Positions 23,649 to 31,519 are shown, counted from the first letter of the stretch. The stretch: DNA of 35,147 bases from Actinomycetes bacterium (GCA_021792405.1 JAJYUU010000043.1:1-35147), one strand, 5' to 3'. The notes: generated by a model not told the origin, from the letters alone. Program-made: numbers and translations.

Positions 23649-24044
23649 TCAGGCGAGGTTGCCGGAGTCGGAGGTAGCCTCCGGCCCGGACATCGGTTCG
23701 GCCGCGGGCTGCCAGGTTACTTTCAGGCGCTCACGCCGCCCGAACCCTTCCAGCCGTCTCGTGACCATCTGCTGCATCTGCGCGAGGCTGTCCTCTGAGC
23801 CGGCCTGCGCATGGATCGTGAGGATCCCGTCAGCGGCATGCAGGGTGCACCGGCCCAGGCTCAGCACAAGGACCCCATCGGTGTCCGACCACTCGGCGTG
23901 GCGTACCTCCGGCGGTCCGCTGTCGCCGGTGTGGCGGCGCCACTGCTGCCCGAGGTGGCCGCGCATCTTGCCGGCGTGCTGGCACAGCCGGATGAGGTAA
24001 CGGGCCGGGTCGCGGGTCTGTATCTGGGCTTCGGCGGCGGGCAT
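23649..24044 (-). CDS. DUF2218 family protein
   Basis: The 131-residue protein starts at ATG 24044 with GGAGGAG five bases upstream, inside a longer open frame. It shows the family blocks TRDPARYLIRLCQHAGKM, GVLVLSLGRCTLHAADGILTIHAQA and TRRLEGFGRRERLKVTWQ. The conserved RYL..LC.H start is typical; function is not established. It is divergent from the TetR gene, with a strong palindrome between them, and so is the probable target of that repressor. Confidence 0.87.
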   Translation of the reverse strand: MPAAEAQIQTRDPARYLIRLCQHAGKMRGHLGQQWRRHTGDSGPPEVRHAEWSDTDGVLVLSLGRCTLHAADGILTIHAQAGSEDSLAQMQQMVTRRLEGFGRRERLKVTWQPAAEPMSGPEATSDSGNLA

Positions 24045-24102
24045 GAGGACTCCTCCGGCAGCACGGCGGGCGCGAGCCCGCTCCGACCCGGCGAGCTTAT
24101 CA

Positions 24103-24134
24103 AGACACTGTGTCTCTATCAATACACAGTGTCT
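24103..24134. promoter_or_regulatory. TetR-type operator between divergent genes
   Basis: AGACACTGTGT (24103-24113) and ACACAGTGTCT (24124-24134) are perfectly complementary, with ten bases between. Each arm is itself nearly palindromic (GACAC-T-GTGTC), so two repressor dimers could bind. It covers the expected -35 region of the TetR promoter and the promoter side of the DUF2218 gene. Confidence 0.7.
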
Positions 24135-24151
24135 GGCTAGGCGTCAGTGTG

Positions 24152-24157
24152 TACAAT
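24152..24157 (+). promoter_or_regulatory. -10 element of the TetR gene (leaderless)
   Basis: TACAAT ends six bases before ATG 24164, so transcription would begin at the start codon. The -35 region coincides with the right arm of the operator, consistent with autorepression. Confidence 0.5.
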
Positions 24158-24163
24158 TAGCGG

Positions 24164-24736
24164 ATGCCGAAGCTGTGGACTGACACCGTCGGCGAGCACC
24201 GCCGCGCGGTGCGGGAAGCCGCCGTGGACGCCACAGCAAGACTGGTCGCCGAGCACGGTCTCGCTTCGGTGACGATGTCGCAGATCGCCGCCGAGGCCGG
24301 CATCGGCCGGGCGACCCTCTACAAGTACTTCCCCGACATCGAGGCGGTCCTCATCGCCTGGCACGAGCGCCAGGTCAGCGCTCACCTCGACCAGCTGGCT
24401 CACATAGCCGACCAGCCCGGCAGCCCCGGCCAGCGGCTCGAGGCCTGCCTTCACGGGTACGCGCGGATGATCCGCGGCCGGCCGCACGGCGCCGACATCT
24501 CGGCGCTGCTGCACCGCGGCGAGCACGTCGAGCAGGCGCACGAGTTGCTGACCGAGCTCCTCGCAGGCCTGCTGGCCCAGGCCGCCCGCAGCGGCGACGT
24601 CCGTGACGACGTCACGCCCGCCGAACTGGCCGCCTACTGCGTGCACGCGCTCGGCGCCGCCGCGGAAATGCATTCGGAGGCAGCACTGCGGCGGCTTGTC
24701 ACCGTCACCTGCGCTGGGCTGCGCTCGCCGCGCTGA
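24164..24736 (+). CDS. TetR/AcrR-family repressor
   Basis: The 190-residue protein has the TetR DNA-binding domain: REAAVDATARLVAEHGLASVTMSQIAAEAGIGRATLYKYFPDIEAVLIAW (residues about 17-66), followed by a helical ligand domain. The recognition helix is GIGRATLYKYF. The C-terminal half is Ala/Leu/His-rich, including AAEMHSEAALRRLVTVTCAG; the ligand is unknown. The start ATG lies six bases after a TACAAT element, with no leader. The palindrome at 24103-24134 between it and the DUF2218 gene is its likely operator. Confidence 0.9.
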   Translation: MPKLWTDTVGEHRRAVREAAVDATARLVAEHGLASVTMSQIAAEAGIGRATLYKYFPDIEAVLIAWHERQVSAHLDQLAHIADQPGSPGQRLEACLHGYARMIRGRPHGADISALLHRGEHVEQAHELLTELLAGLLAQAARSGDVRDDVTPAELAAYCVHALGAAAEMHSEAALRRLVTVTCAGLRSPR

Positions 24737-25144
24737 CCAGACGCCGGTCCCGCGTGCACGCCGGAGACTCAGGTTCTCGGCGGGCTGTGACTGCCGTCGC
24801 GGCGCCGAACCCGGCGTTGAGCGCGCCAATCGGAGGCGCGCCTGCCGGCGCAAGCGCCTGTCCGTGTTCGGTGCCGGCGAGTGCCACTGCCCGGATGAGC
24901 TCGGGGTAGCCGCCCCGGTCAAACTCGGCGATGAAACTGCGCACTGCCGGGGCCAGTGAAACCAGGAGCTGGAGCCGGCGGGCTTTGATGAACCGGATGA
25001 TGACGCACTTGGCGGTGACGTGCAGCGACCGGACGCCATCGTGACCGGCGGTGAACGCCGACAGGTACGCCGCGACCGGGCAGTCGCTGCCATCGCCGGG
25101 ATCGGCTTGAAGGCCACGACTACTACGTCCGCCAGTTCCGTGAC
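24737..25144. other. Debris: unassigned minus-strand fragment and a DUF2252-like scrap
   Basis: On the minus strand (about 25090-24760) FTAGHDGVRSLHVTAKCVIIRF, IKARRLQLLVSLAP and AVRSFIAEFDRGGYPELIRAVAL form one protein-like frame without a start or a recognised family. On the plus strand at 25104-25150 RLEGHDYYVRQFRDMK matches the well-conserved C-terminal stretch of DUF2252 proteins, and it runs in frame into the next ORF. A long open minus frame over 24137-25459 has no consistent protein character and is rejected. Confidence 0.4.
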
Positions 25145-25483
25145 ATGAAGATCATCCCGACCACCGAGCTTATCGCCCGAGACTCGGCATTTGCCAGACT
25201 CGTATTCGTACTGGACAGTGTGGAGGTGCTGGCGAATCTCGAAGCGCCCGCTTCTGTTCTGCGATGCCTGGTCCGGATCGACATGGGCGAGGTGGTCGGG
25301 AAGGACCTCGAAGGCATCCGCGGCTGGCGCGAAGTGTCTAAGCTCGCGACCGGAATCTCTGGCAGCGAGGATATGGGCCGGGTCTACTACAAGCCGGACG
25401 GCGAGCGCGTCTTGGTGAGCGTTCATGTCAAGAAAGACGCAAAAGAGCAGCGCCGTCACATCGAGCTGCTTCGCTCAATCTGA
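25145..25483 (+). CDS. Hypothetical protein, weak RelE/ParE-toxin resemblance
   Basis: The 112-residue frame is clearly coding-like and lower in GC than its surroundings. Its C-terminal part, GRVYYKPDGERVLVSVHVKKDAKEQRRHIELL, resembles the end of RelE/HigB-type toxins (strand, strand, KK..K....E...A helix). The N-terminus (MKIIPTTELIARDSAF) fits poorly. ATG 25145 lies inside a DUF2252-like relic read in the same frame, so the real protein may be a fusion or the start may be elsewhere. No antitoxin is adjacent. Treat as unknown. Confidence 0.5.
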   Translation: MKIIPTTELIARDSAFARLVFVLDSVEVLANLEAPASVLRCLVRIDMGEVVGKDLEGIRGWREVSKLATGISGSEDMGRVYYKPDGERVLVSVHVKKDAKEQRRHIELLRSI

Positions 25484-25768
25484 CTAATTAGGCAATCGAC
25501 ACCATTCATCGTCTCGGTCTTGACCGTCCTCTTCACGTGGCGCTCCTTGCCGTGACCGGACCGACATCCGCGTACATCCAGGCGCCAGGCTCGGCGATGA
25601 CGGCGGCGGCACGAACGGCGTCTTTCATCACCACCCAGGACGGCGACAACGGCTCCCTGTCCTCCACCAGATCGAGACGCCTGCCAGGCGCATCCGCGGA
25701 ATCAGGCACAAGAGTATGCGGATGCGTGGGCATTGACACTGGTAGCACAAGGTTTACGCTCAGCGAGC
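25484..25768. promoter_or_regulatory. Intergenic region with leaderless promoter of the kinase gene
   Basis: TTGACA (25733-25738) and TACGCT (25755-25760) are spaced by 16 bp, and the -10 ends eight bases before GTG 25769. The rest of the interval holds no recognisable gene. Reading an upstream TTG (25733) as the start would put the -35 box inside the coding region, so it is rejected. Confidence 0.5.
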
Positions 25769-27058
25769 GTGGACGCTGTCATCCCGTCGGGGTCACTTTT
25801 CGCCGACCGGTACCGCATCGATGAGGTTCTGGGCACCGGCGCGCAGAAGACGACCTACCTGGCTTGGGACACCAAGGCCGGGCGCCCGGTCGCGCTGGCT
25901 ATCCTTTCCGCGGACGCCGAGCCGGCGATCGGGCAGCACGAGGCAGCCTTGCTGGCCGGGGTCGGCCCGCACGACAACATCGTCACCTTGTACGACTTCG
26001 GCGTCGAAGCCGACCGCCATTTCCTGGCGCTCGAATACCTGCCCGGCGGCGAGCTGCGCGATCACTGCCACAACGACCAGCATGGCGCCGGCCAGGTGCC
26101 AATGCCGGAGTTCTTCCGCTGGGCCCGCCAGTTGTGCCGGTCGATCAGCCAGATTCACCAGTACCGGATCATCCACCGCGACATCTCGGCGACCAACATC
26201 TGGCTGGATGCCCGCGGCGTCACTCACCTCGGCGACTTCGACACCGCGGTCTTCCTGGACGATCCTCAGCCCGCACCGCACGACTTTTCGACCACCGAGT
26301 CCTACCCGGCTCCCGAGCTGCTGGCCGGGGCGGTCGGCGACGTCCGGACCGACATCTACTCCCTGGGCGCGGTGTTCCATGAACTCCTGACCGGCACCGT
26401 CCCGCCCGCGCCGACAGGACCCGGCGTGGCCATTCCGCCTCCGTCTCAGTCACGCGACGATGTTCCGGCCAGCCTCGATGACCTGATCTTGTCCATGCTC
26501 GCCGAGGACCCCGCCGCCCGCCCGGCGAGCGCAGACGCGGTGCTCGCGGCGTTGCGCAAGATCGAGCCGACAGCAGATCTCGAAACGCTGATCGCCAACG
26601 GCGAGAACGCCACGGTGGAGTTCAAGCAGACCATGCGATGGGACATCGAGGCGTCGAAGACGAGCGCAGAGGTCCTCAAGATGGCCGTCAAAGCCGTCTG
26701 CTCCTTCCTCAACGGCGACGGCGGAACGCTGCTGATCGGGGTCTCCGACACCGGCGAGCTGACCGGGCTCGCTGACGACATCGGCGCCCTCACCAAGCCC
26801 TCCCTCGACGGTTTCGAGCTGGCCTTCAGGCAGGGCCTGGCTAACGGGCTGGATCCCGATGCCGGTCATCTGGTCACACTGTCCTTCCCGACCGTGCGCG
26901 GCGTGCAGATCTGCCGGGTAGAAGTCAAGCCAGCGCCGACGCCGGTGTTCCTGGTCGGCAAGAGCGTGCCACCCGAGTTCCGCGTCCGGAAAGGCAACGC
27001 CTCGCCGGCCCTGGACGTAAAAGATGCCTACGAATACATCCGCGAACACTGGGGCTGA
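25769..27058 (+). CDS. Ser/Thr protein kinase fused to an AlbA_2 (Schlafen-type) domain, WNK-like lysine
   Basis: The protein has 429 residues. The kinase spans about 15-265: glycine loop LGTGAQKTTY (21-30), HRDISATN (136-143), DFD in place of DFG (156-158), APE (181-183) and DIYSLG (195-200). The usual beta-3 lysine position reads VALAIL, with Ala44, while K27 in the loop occupies the place of the WNK-kinase lysine (GSFKTVY), so activity through K27 is plausible. Residues about 277-429 form an AlbA_2-type domain: ENATVEFKQT, AVCSFLNGDGGTLLIGVSDTGELTGL and PPEFRVRKGNASPAL. That domain binds nucleic acid in Schlafen-like and bacterial regulators. The GTG start is set by the promoter and is probably leaderless. 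A kinase that senses nucleic acid through its C-terminus and signals to its neighbours is an inference. Confidence 0.85.
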   Translation: MDAVIPSGSLFADRYRIDEVLGTGAQKTTYLAWDTKAGRPVALAILSADAEPAIGQHEAALLAGVGPHDNIVTLYDFGVEADRHFLALEYLPGGELRDHCHNDQHGAGQVPMPEFFRWARQLCRSISQIHQYRIIHRDISATNIWLDARGVTHLGDFDTAVFLDDPQPAPHDFSTTESYPAPELLAGAVGDVRTDIYSLGAVFHELLTGTVPPAPTGPGVAIPPPSQSRDDVPASLDDLILSMLAEDPAARPASADAVLAALRKIEPTADLETLIANGENATVEFKQTMRWDIEASKTSAEVLKMAVKAVCSFLNGDGGTLLIGVSDTGELTGLADDIGALTKPSLDGFELAFRQGLANGLDPDAGHLVTLSFPTVRGVQICRVEVKPAPTPVFLVGKSVPPEFRVRKGNASPALDVKDAYEYIREHWG

Positions 27059-27614
27059 CAGCGTTGAACGGCTGGTGCCGGTGCCGCGCGTGTCGGCCGA
27101 CGGCTTCGCCGTGTTCAGCGAGATCCGCACCAGCAGACAGCACCCGCTGGCGCTCTGCGACGCGGTCAGGGCGGGCAGGATCCCGGGAAGCGACCTCCCG
27201 GAGATCATCGCCAATATCTGGACCCGGGATGACTCACCGACCTCGGATCTCGCCGAAGCGGACTGGCTGGAGATCTTCCGCGCCACTGCGTTCTTCTCGT
27301 ATCCGCCGCTTGTGGTCCGGCAGCCCGACGGAACCCGGCTCCCGCTGGCGCGTCCCAGCTCGGCGGTGACGCTCTACCGGGGAAGCCTGGCCGACCGGGT
27401 GCGCCGGATGTCGTGGACGTCCGAACGCGAACTGGCGGAACAGCTCGGAAGACGACACACGCCCTACGGCCCGGCGGTCCTGTACAAGGCGACGGTCGAG
27501 CCATGCGCGATCCTCGCCTACCTGGAGCGCCGCGGCGAGGGCTGGACCGTCGTGGTAGACCCCGCGGGGCTCGCGAGCATCGAGCGCCTCGGGGACATAG
27601 CCGGTCCTCGGTGA
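27024..27614 (+). CDS. Unknown protein with ADP-ribosyltransferase-like R-S-E pattern
   Basis: The 196-residue frame starts at ATG 27024, overlapping the kinase gene by 35 bases; GTG 27075 is an alternative start. I know no exact family. The C-terminal half reads TLYRGSL (R119), RRMSWTSERELAEQL (S130-T132, E134), GPAVLYKATVEPCAILAYLERRGEGWTVVVDPAGL (E172). That order, a YRG arginine, an SWT segment, then a strand with AILAY and a GE followed by VVDP, resembles the R-S-E class of ADP-ribosyltransferase folds. The ExE is incomplete, so activity is unproven. The overlap means translation is coupled to the kinase, and the two probably act together. Confidence 0.6.
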   Translation: MPTNTSANTGADSVERLVPVPRVSADGFAVFSEIRTSRQHPLALCDAVRAGRIPGSDLPEIIANIWTRDDSPTSDLAEADWLEIFRATAFFSYPPLVVRQPDGTRLPLARPSSAVTLYRGSLADRVRRMSWTSERELAEQLGRRHTPYGPAVLYKATVEPCAILAYLERRGEGWTVVVDPAGLASIERLGDIAGPR

Positions 27615-27713
27615 GGGCGAACATCGCTCCCGCGCAGGCGAGCCAAAATCGAGACAGCGTCGGCGATCTCCCCGTGGGTGCACTCACGCAAAACGGCAGG
27701 CGGCCGTGGGAGC

Positions 27714-28484
27714 ATGGTCGCCGTGAAGACCGACCCCGGTGAGGCACTGTTCGAGCGCTACCTCAAGGCCAACGGCTACGACGTCCTCGCTTACGAGCCC
27801 GACCTCGGCACGACGAAACGCCCGGATTACCTCGTCCGGGCCGCCGGGCAGGACGTTGTCGTTGAGGTGGAGTCGTTCAACACGCCGCCCATGCCGCTCA
27901 CACCACGGAGCGGGTTCGTCAATATGACACCGAAGCTCAAAACGGTACGGAACAAGATCACGGCCGGAGCAGAACAACTCAAGGGGATCGAGGGCCATCC
28001 GCTCGTCATCGTGCTGGCGAACCCGCGCAACTCGTGGGTGCCGCTGGAAGGCCCCGTGTTCATCGGCGCCCTGTTCGGCGACTCGCAGGTCAGCTTCACA
28101 CCTGATGGTGAGCTCTTCTTCCGCTCGGGCCGCAACGGCAGGCTGCATGTCAAGGAGCCTGATGGCTCCATGCGCGGAAACCACCCATACCTAAGCGCAG
28201 TCGCTGTCCTCCGGCTCGTTTACCCGCAAGCTGCATGGGCGGCCGCCATGCAGCAGAGCCAGGACGTCGGCAACACAACCCCCCTCGCCATCCTGCGCGA
28301 GGCACATCACCTGCTGGGACAGCAAGACGATGCAGCGGCCGAAGCCATCTGCCTTGATGTCTATGAGTGCCTGAGCGAGTCGGCCGTCCCGTTGCCTCGC
28401 GAGGTTTTCGCCGGCCCGCACGACACGCGCTGGGGCATCACCAGTCCGGGCCAATACGGCCAGGTCGAGGGGCCGCCAGGGTAA
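27714..28484 (+). CDS. PD-(D/E)XK nuclease-like protein
   Basis: The 256-residue frame starts at ATG 27714 or GTG 27723; a GGGAG sequence suits the GTG better. The N-terminal 60 residues give the nuclease-fold signature: E14 in ALFERYLKANGYDV, D38 in KRPDYLV, then VVVEVESF (E51-V-E53). In active PD-(D/E)XK enzymes the last is usually E-x-K; here Lys is Glu, so catalysis is doubtful unless another Lys takes over. The rest includes a VIVLANPRNSW strand and an Ala/Gln-rich C-terminus without known motifs. It lies 100 bp after the ADP-ribosyltransferase-like gene in the same direction. Restriction-like effectors in defence cassettes commonly look like this (inference). Confidence 0.65.
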   Translation: MVAVKTDPGEALFERYLKANGYDVLAYEPDLGTTKRPDYLVRAAGQDVVVEVESFNTPPMPLTPRSGFVNMTPKLKTVRNKITAGAEQLKGIEGHPLVIVLANPRNSWVPLEGPVFIGALFGDSQVSFTPDGELFFRSGRNGRLHVKEPDGSMRGNHPYLSAVAVLRLVYPQAAWAAAMQQSQDVGNTTPLAILREAHHLLGQQDDAAAEAICLDVYECLSESAVPLPREVFAGPHDTRWGITSPGQYGQVEGPPG

Positions 28485-28831
28485 CCATGTCCTCTTGCTG
28501 TAGAAGCCGCCTTCAGCGAGCAAAAGGCGTGAGATGACCTGGTGCCCATTGTCAGTGCTGCTAGCCGCCGCCGAGGAATACCACCACTACCGCGCCTCGT
28601 TGGCATTGAGAGCACTGATCTGCTAGCAGAGCAGCGGACTATTAATCCGCGGGTTCCAGCAGGTCACAGCGCCGCCGGCTGCGTGCTGTTCCGAGTGTTC
28701 GCCACCGAGCAGAAGGACGCGGATCTCGCCTGACGACGAGGCCTGGCCGGCGCCCACCGGCCTGTACCAGGCGGCATTGCTGAAGATCGCCTCGTCCAGC
28801 ACGCCGCACCGATGGCCGCCCCGGGCCGTGT
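28485..28831. other. Gap with tRNA-like remnant
   Basis: AGAGCAGCGGACTATTAATCC (28628-28648) resembles the D-arm end and anticodon arm of a bacterial tRNA, Lys-like in sequence: stem CGGA/TCCG and a seven-base loop, CTATTAA. The T-arm and acceptor are not recognisable, so it is at best a pseudo-tRNA. CGCCTT/AAGGCG (28508-28529) could form a small hairpin after the nuclease-like gene. No protein gene is convincing here. Confidence 0.4.
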
Positions 28832-29119
28832 TCAGCGCCGGGGACAGGGCCCGTTACGGGAATTCCCGCCATCACGGCCAGCCGGGTCGTTCCTGGCGTA
28901 GCCGAGGTAGTCGTCCAGCTCGCCTTCCAGGGCTCCCTCGAGCACCATCTTGGTCAGCTGGCCCAGCAGCCCGCCCTGGCCGGTCAGCTTCAGCCCGCCC
29001 GCGCAGGCCCGCTCGGTCATCTCCCGCAGCAGCTGCTCATCCGCAGCCCCCAGGACCGGCGGTGCCGCCTCCTGCCGCTGCTCCGCTGCCACGTCCGCGC
29101 TGTCTATCATGCTTGTCAC
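28832..29119 (-). pseudogene. IS256-family transposase, N-terminal remnant
   Basis: The frame reads LREMTERACAGGLKLTGQGGLLGQLTKMVLEGALEGELDDYLGYARNDPAGRDGGNSRNG, the well-conserved start of IS256/mutator transposases. It then stops at RR where the protein should continue for about 300 residues. The 5' side (29120-29176) has an AT-richer stretch, ACACCGTTAAATTTACAG, resembling the terminal region of such elements. The rest of the element is lost, so it is an inactive relic. Confidence 0.8.
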
Positions 29120-29191
29120 TGGTGTCTCACTGTTTGTCAGGAGTTACACCGTTAAATTTACAGTCCCGTGACCCCACCACCGGCGTAGCGG

Positions 29192-30010
29192 TCATTCGGT
29201 CAGGTGGTACCAGTTGTGCTCAAGTTCTTCGTCATGATGGTTGATCCGGTTGTCGAAGATGATCCGCCGAAGCTCGACGGTGCGCGGGTCGAAAACCATA
29301 CAGGCCGCGCGGTATGCCTTGACCTGGTATTTCTTGGCGGCCAGGTAGTCGGTCAGCTCCTGTTCCAAGTCCTCATCTGATTTGTCCGGCCCTGCGCATA
29401 CCCACACGAGGACACACGGCCGGTCTGCCGAGTCAGCCATCAGCCACGTCAGCATGTGGTGCTGTCCATCGCGTTTGACCTCGCGGGCCAGCTTGGCGGC
29501 GTACCCGCCGAAGCTGTGCTGGGCCTTGGCACTGCCCTCAAGCAGCAGCGTGGCGGTCGAGAGCCACCCAGGCGCGCACAAGGCGGTGACCGCGTCGACG
29601 ATGTGCAGCAGTTTCTGGTCGCCCGTGTATCGCGGCTTGTCGGCGGGCGGTTTGGCCGGGTCGAGGACAGAGGCGTACCAAGCGTCGAGTGGGCGGGTGC
29701 GGCCGGGGATCATCTCCGGTTGCTGCCTGGCGTACCTGCGCTGCGCCGCGACTGACGGCTGTCCGGTTCCGGGGAAGATCTCGGCGAGCCGGTTCGGGTC
29801 GGGCTCGACGAAGAGCCCTCTGGATTGGAAGAGCACGAACAGGTCGAGTTCGTCCACCGCCAGGAACATCGACGTGGTCTCGGGCTGGGTTCTGCGCCGT
29901 AGGTACAGCAGCAGTTCGCTTGGCCGTTCGGTCAGTTCGCAGATGATGCGCAGGTCGTGGACCGACACGGTCCAGGGGATATGGCCGCTTCCCAGCACGC
30001 CAGCATGCAC
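29192..30010 (-). CDS. Unknown protein, probably C-terminal part of a larger family member
   Basis: This is a 272-residue frame with good coding character: PWTVSVHDLRIICELTERPSELLLYLRRR, AVDELDLFVLFQSRGLFVEPDPNR, QKLLHIVDAVTALCAPGWLSTATLLLEGSAKAQ, and a well-ordered end HHDEELEHNWYHLTE. I know no function; the beginning looks like the interior of a longer protein, a TAA lies 27 bases upstream in frame, and no ribosome binding site is seen, so 5' truncation is likely. It is on the opposite strand to the kinase cassette and separated from it by the IS256 relic. An N-terminal nuclease domain might have been lost (guess). Confidence 0.55.
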   Translation of the reverse strand: MHAGVLGSGHIPWTVSVHDLRIICELTERPSELLLYLRRRTQPETTSMFLAVDELDLFVLFQSRGLFVEPDPNRLAEIFPGTGQPSVAAQRRYARQQPEMIPGRTRPLDAWYASVLDPAKPPADKPRYTGDQKLLHIVDAVTALCAPGWLSTATLLLEGSAKAQHSFGGYAAKLAREVKRDGQHHMLTWLMADSADRPCVLVWVCAGPDKSDEDLEQELTDYLAAKKYQVKAYRAACMVFDPRTVELRRIIFDNRINHHDEELEHNWYHLTE

Positions 30011-30150
30011 CAGCAGCGAGGTCGCGGTCGTTACGCCGGAGAGGTCTTCCGCTGCGCGCGTCGGCTCGGATACGTTCGCGCGGTCGCTCCGCGCGCTGAC
30101 TACCCGCTGTAACCGCGATCGGTCATTTGTCGGCGGCCGGGCCGCCCCGG

Positions 30151-30362
30151 GGTCAGCACCGATCTAGCACCACGTTGGGAACCGACGGCAACCAACGGGA
30201 AATAACGGGCACACAACCAGCCGCCCGACTCCCCCGCTCAGCCCGCCAAACCAACCCCGCATCAGCGCCATGACCAGCGGTTATTAGCGCACGTCAAGCC
30301 CGGTGACGGCCCTTCCGATGATCATGCGCTGGATCTCCGACGTGCCCTCGAAAATCGTGAAG
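30151..30362. repeat. Source copy of the 0.2-kb dispersed repeat
   Basis: It matches 21133-21346. Here it overlaps the 3' end of the intact acyl-CoA dehydrogenase gene and its downstream flank, so this is probably the original and the 21.1-kb copy the transplanted one. Confidence 0.75.
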
Positions 30363-31519
30363 ATCTTCGCGTCCCGGTGCCAGCGCTCGACCGGGAACTC
30401 GCGGGTGTAGCCGTTGCCGCCCAGGATCTGGATTGCCTGTTCCGTCACGCGCACCGCGGTCTCCCCCGCCACCAGTTTGGAAATCGAGCCCTCGGCGTGC
30501 TCGAACGGCAAGCCGTGCCTGGCCATCCAGGCGGCGCGCCAGGTCAGCAGCCGGGCCGCGTCGACCGCCGCGTGCATGTCCGCGAGCATGAAGGCGACAC
30601 CCTGGTTCTGGCCGATCGGGCGGCCGAACTGGACCCGCTGCGTCGCGTACTGCGTCGCGTACTCGGCGGCGGCCCTGGCAACGCCGACGGCCATCGCCGC
30701 GACACTCGGCCTGGACCGCTCGAAGGTCTTCATCGCGGCCTGCTCGCCGGCGCTGCCGCCACCGGCAATCCGGGCCAGCCGGGCGTCCAGCCGGTCCTTG
30801 CCGCCGACCAGGCAACGGCCGGGTACCCGGACGTCATCCAGGATGACCTCGGCGGTGTGCGAGGCCCGGATGCCGTGCTTGCGGAACTTCTGGCCCTGCG
30901 ACAGCCCCGGCGTTCCGGGCGGCACGATGAACGTGGCCTGGCCGCGGCTGCCGAAAGCCGGATCGACCGAGGCCACCACGACGTGGACGTCGGCGATGCC
31001 GCCGTTGGTTGCCCAGGTCTTCGTCCCGGTCAGCACCCATTCGTCGGTTGCCTCGTGGTAGACCGCCCTGGTGCGGATGGCGCCGACATCGCTGCCCGCA
31101 TCAGGTTCCGAGGAGCAGAACGCGCCCAGCTTGACGTCGCCGGGACTGCCGAACATCTGCGGCAGCCACTCCCCGATCTGCTCATCGGTGCCGTTACTGG
31201 CCACGGCGACCGCGGCCAGGCCCGACCCGGCGAGGGACAGCCCGATCCCGGCATCGCCCCAGAACAATTCTTCGAAGGAAACGACCATCCCGAGCCCGCT
31301 CGGATCCATCCACTGGGTGGCGAAGAAGTCGAGCGAGTACAGGCCGATCTTGGCTGCTTCCTCGATGATCGGCCATGGCGTCTCCTCCCGTTCGTCCCAC
31401 TCGGCGGCCGCCGGCCTCATCACGTCCCGCGCGAACTCGTGCAGCCAGTCCCTGGTCTGCCGGACGTCGTCGGACAACGCGAGCGAAAACCCGGCCATGG
31501 TCTCGTCAGAGCCGCTCAT
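30284..31519 (-). CDS. Acyl-CoA dehydrogenase family protein
   Basis: The 411-residue protein starts at ATG 31519 with GGGAG four bases upstream. The three-part acyl-CoA dehydrogenase fold is clear: helical N-terminus ([20 protein letters not shown]), beta domain ([39 protein letters not shown]) and C-terminal helices ([44 protein letters not shown]). The catalytic Glu is in [14 protein letters not shown]-dependent alpha,beta-dehydrogenation of an acyl-CoA thioester is expected; chain specificity is unknown. A small YATQYATQ repeat lies in the C-domain. It is divergent from the enoyl-CoA hydratase that would act next in beta-oxidation. Confidence 0.93.
   Translation of the reverse strand: MSGSDETMAGFSLALSDDVRQTRDWLHEFARDVMRPAAAEWDEREETPWPIIEEAAKIGLYSLDFFATQWMDPSGLGMVVSFEELFWGDAGIGLSLAGSGLAAVAVASNGTDEQIGEWLPQMFGSPGDVKLGAFCSSEPDAGSDVGAIRTRAVYHEATDEWVLTGTKTWATNGGIADVHVVVASVDPAFGSRGQATFIVPPGTPGLSQGQKFRKHGIRASHTAEVILDDVRVPGRCLVGGKDRLDARLARIAGGGSAGEQAAMKTFERSRPSVAAMAVGVARAAAEYATQYATQRVQFGRPIGQNQGVAFMLADMHAAVDAARLLTWRAAWMARHGLPFEHAEGSISKLVAGETAVRVTEQAIQILGGNGYTREFPVERWHRDAKIFTIFEGTSEIQRMIIGRAVTGLDVR

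Noticed and set aside
23553-23798. Short plus-strand ORF with GGAGG upstream
   Set aside because: Overlaps the DUF2218 gene on the opposite strand for most of its length and has no recognisable features.
24137-25459. 440-codon open minus frame
   Set aside because: Crosses the operator and the TetR gene and changes character along its length; no family motifs.
25733-25768. Upstream TTG start for the kinase
   Set aside because: TTGACA is better explained as the -35 element, and the GTG at 25769 sits at the predicted transcript start.
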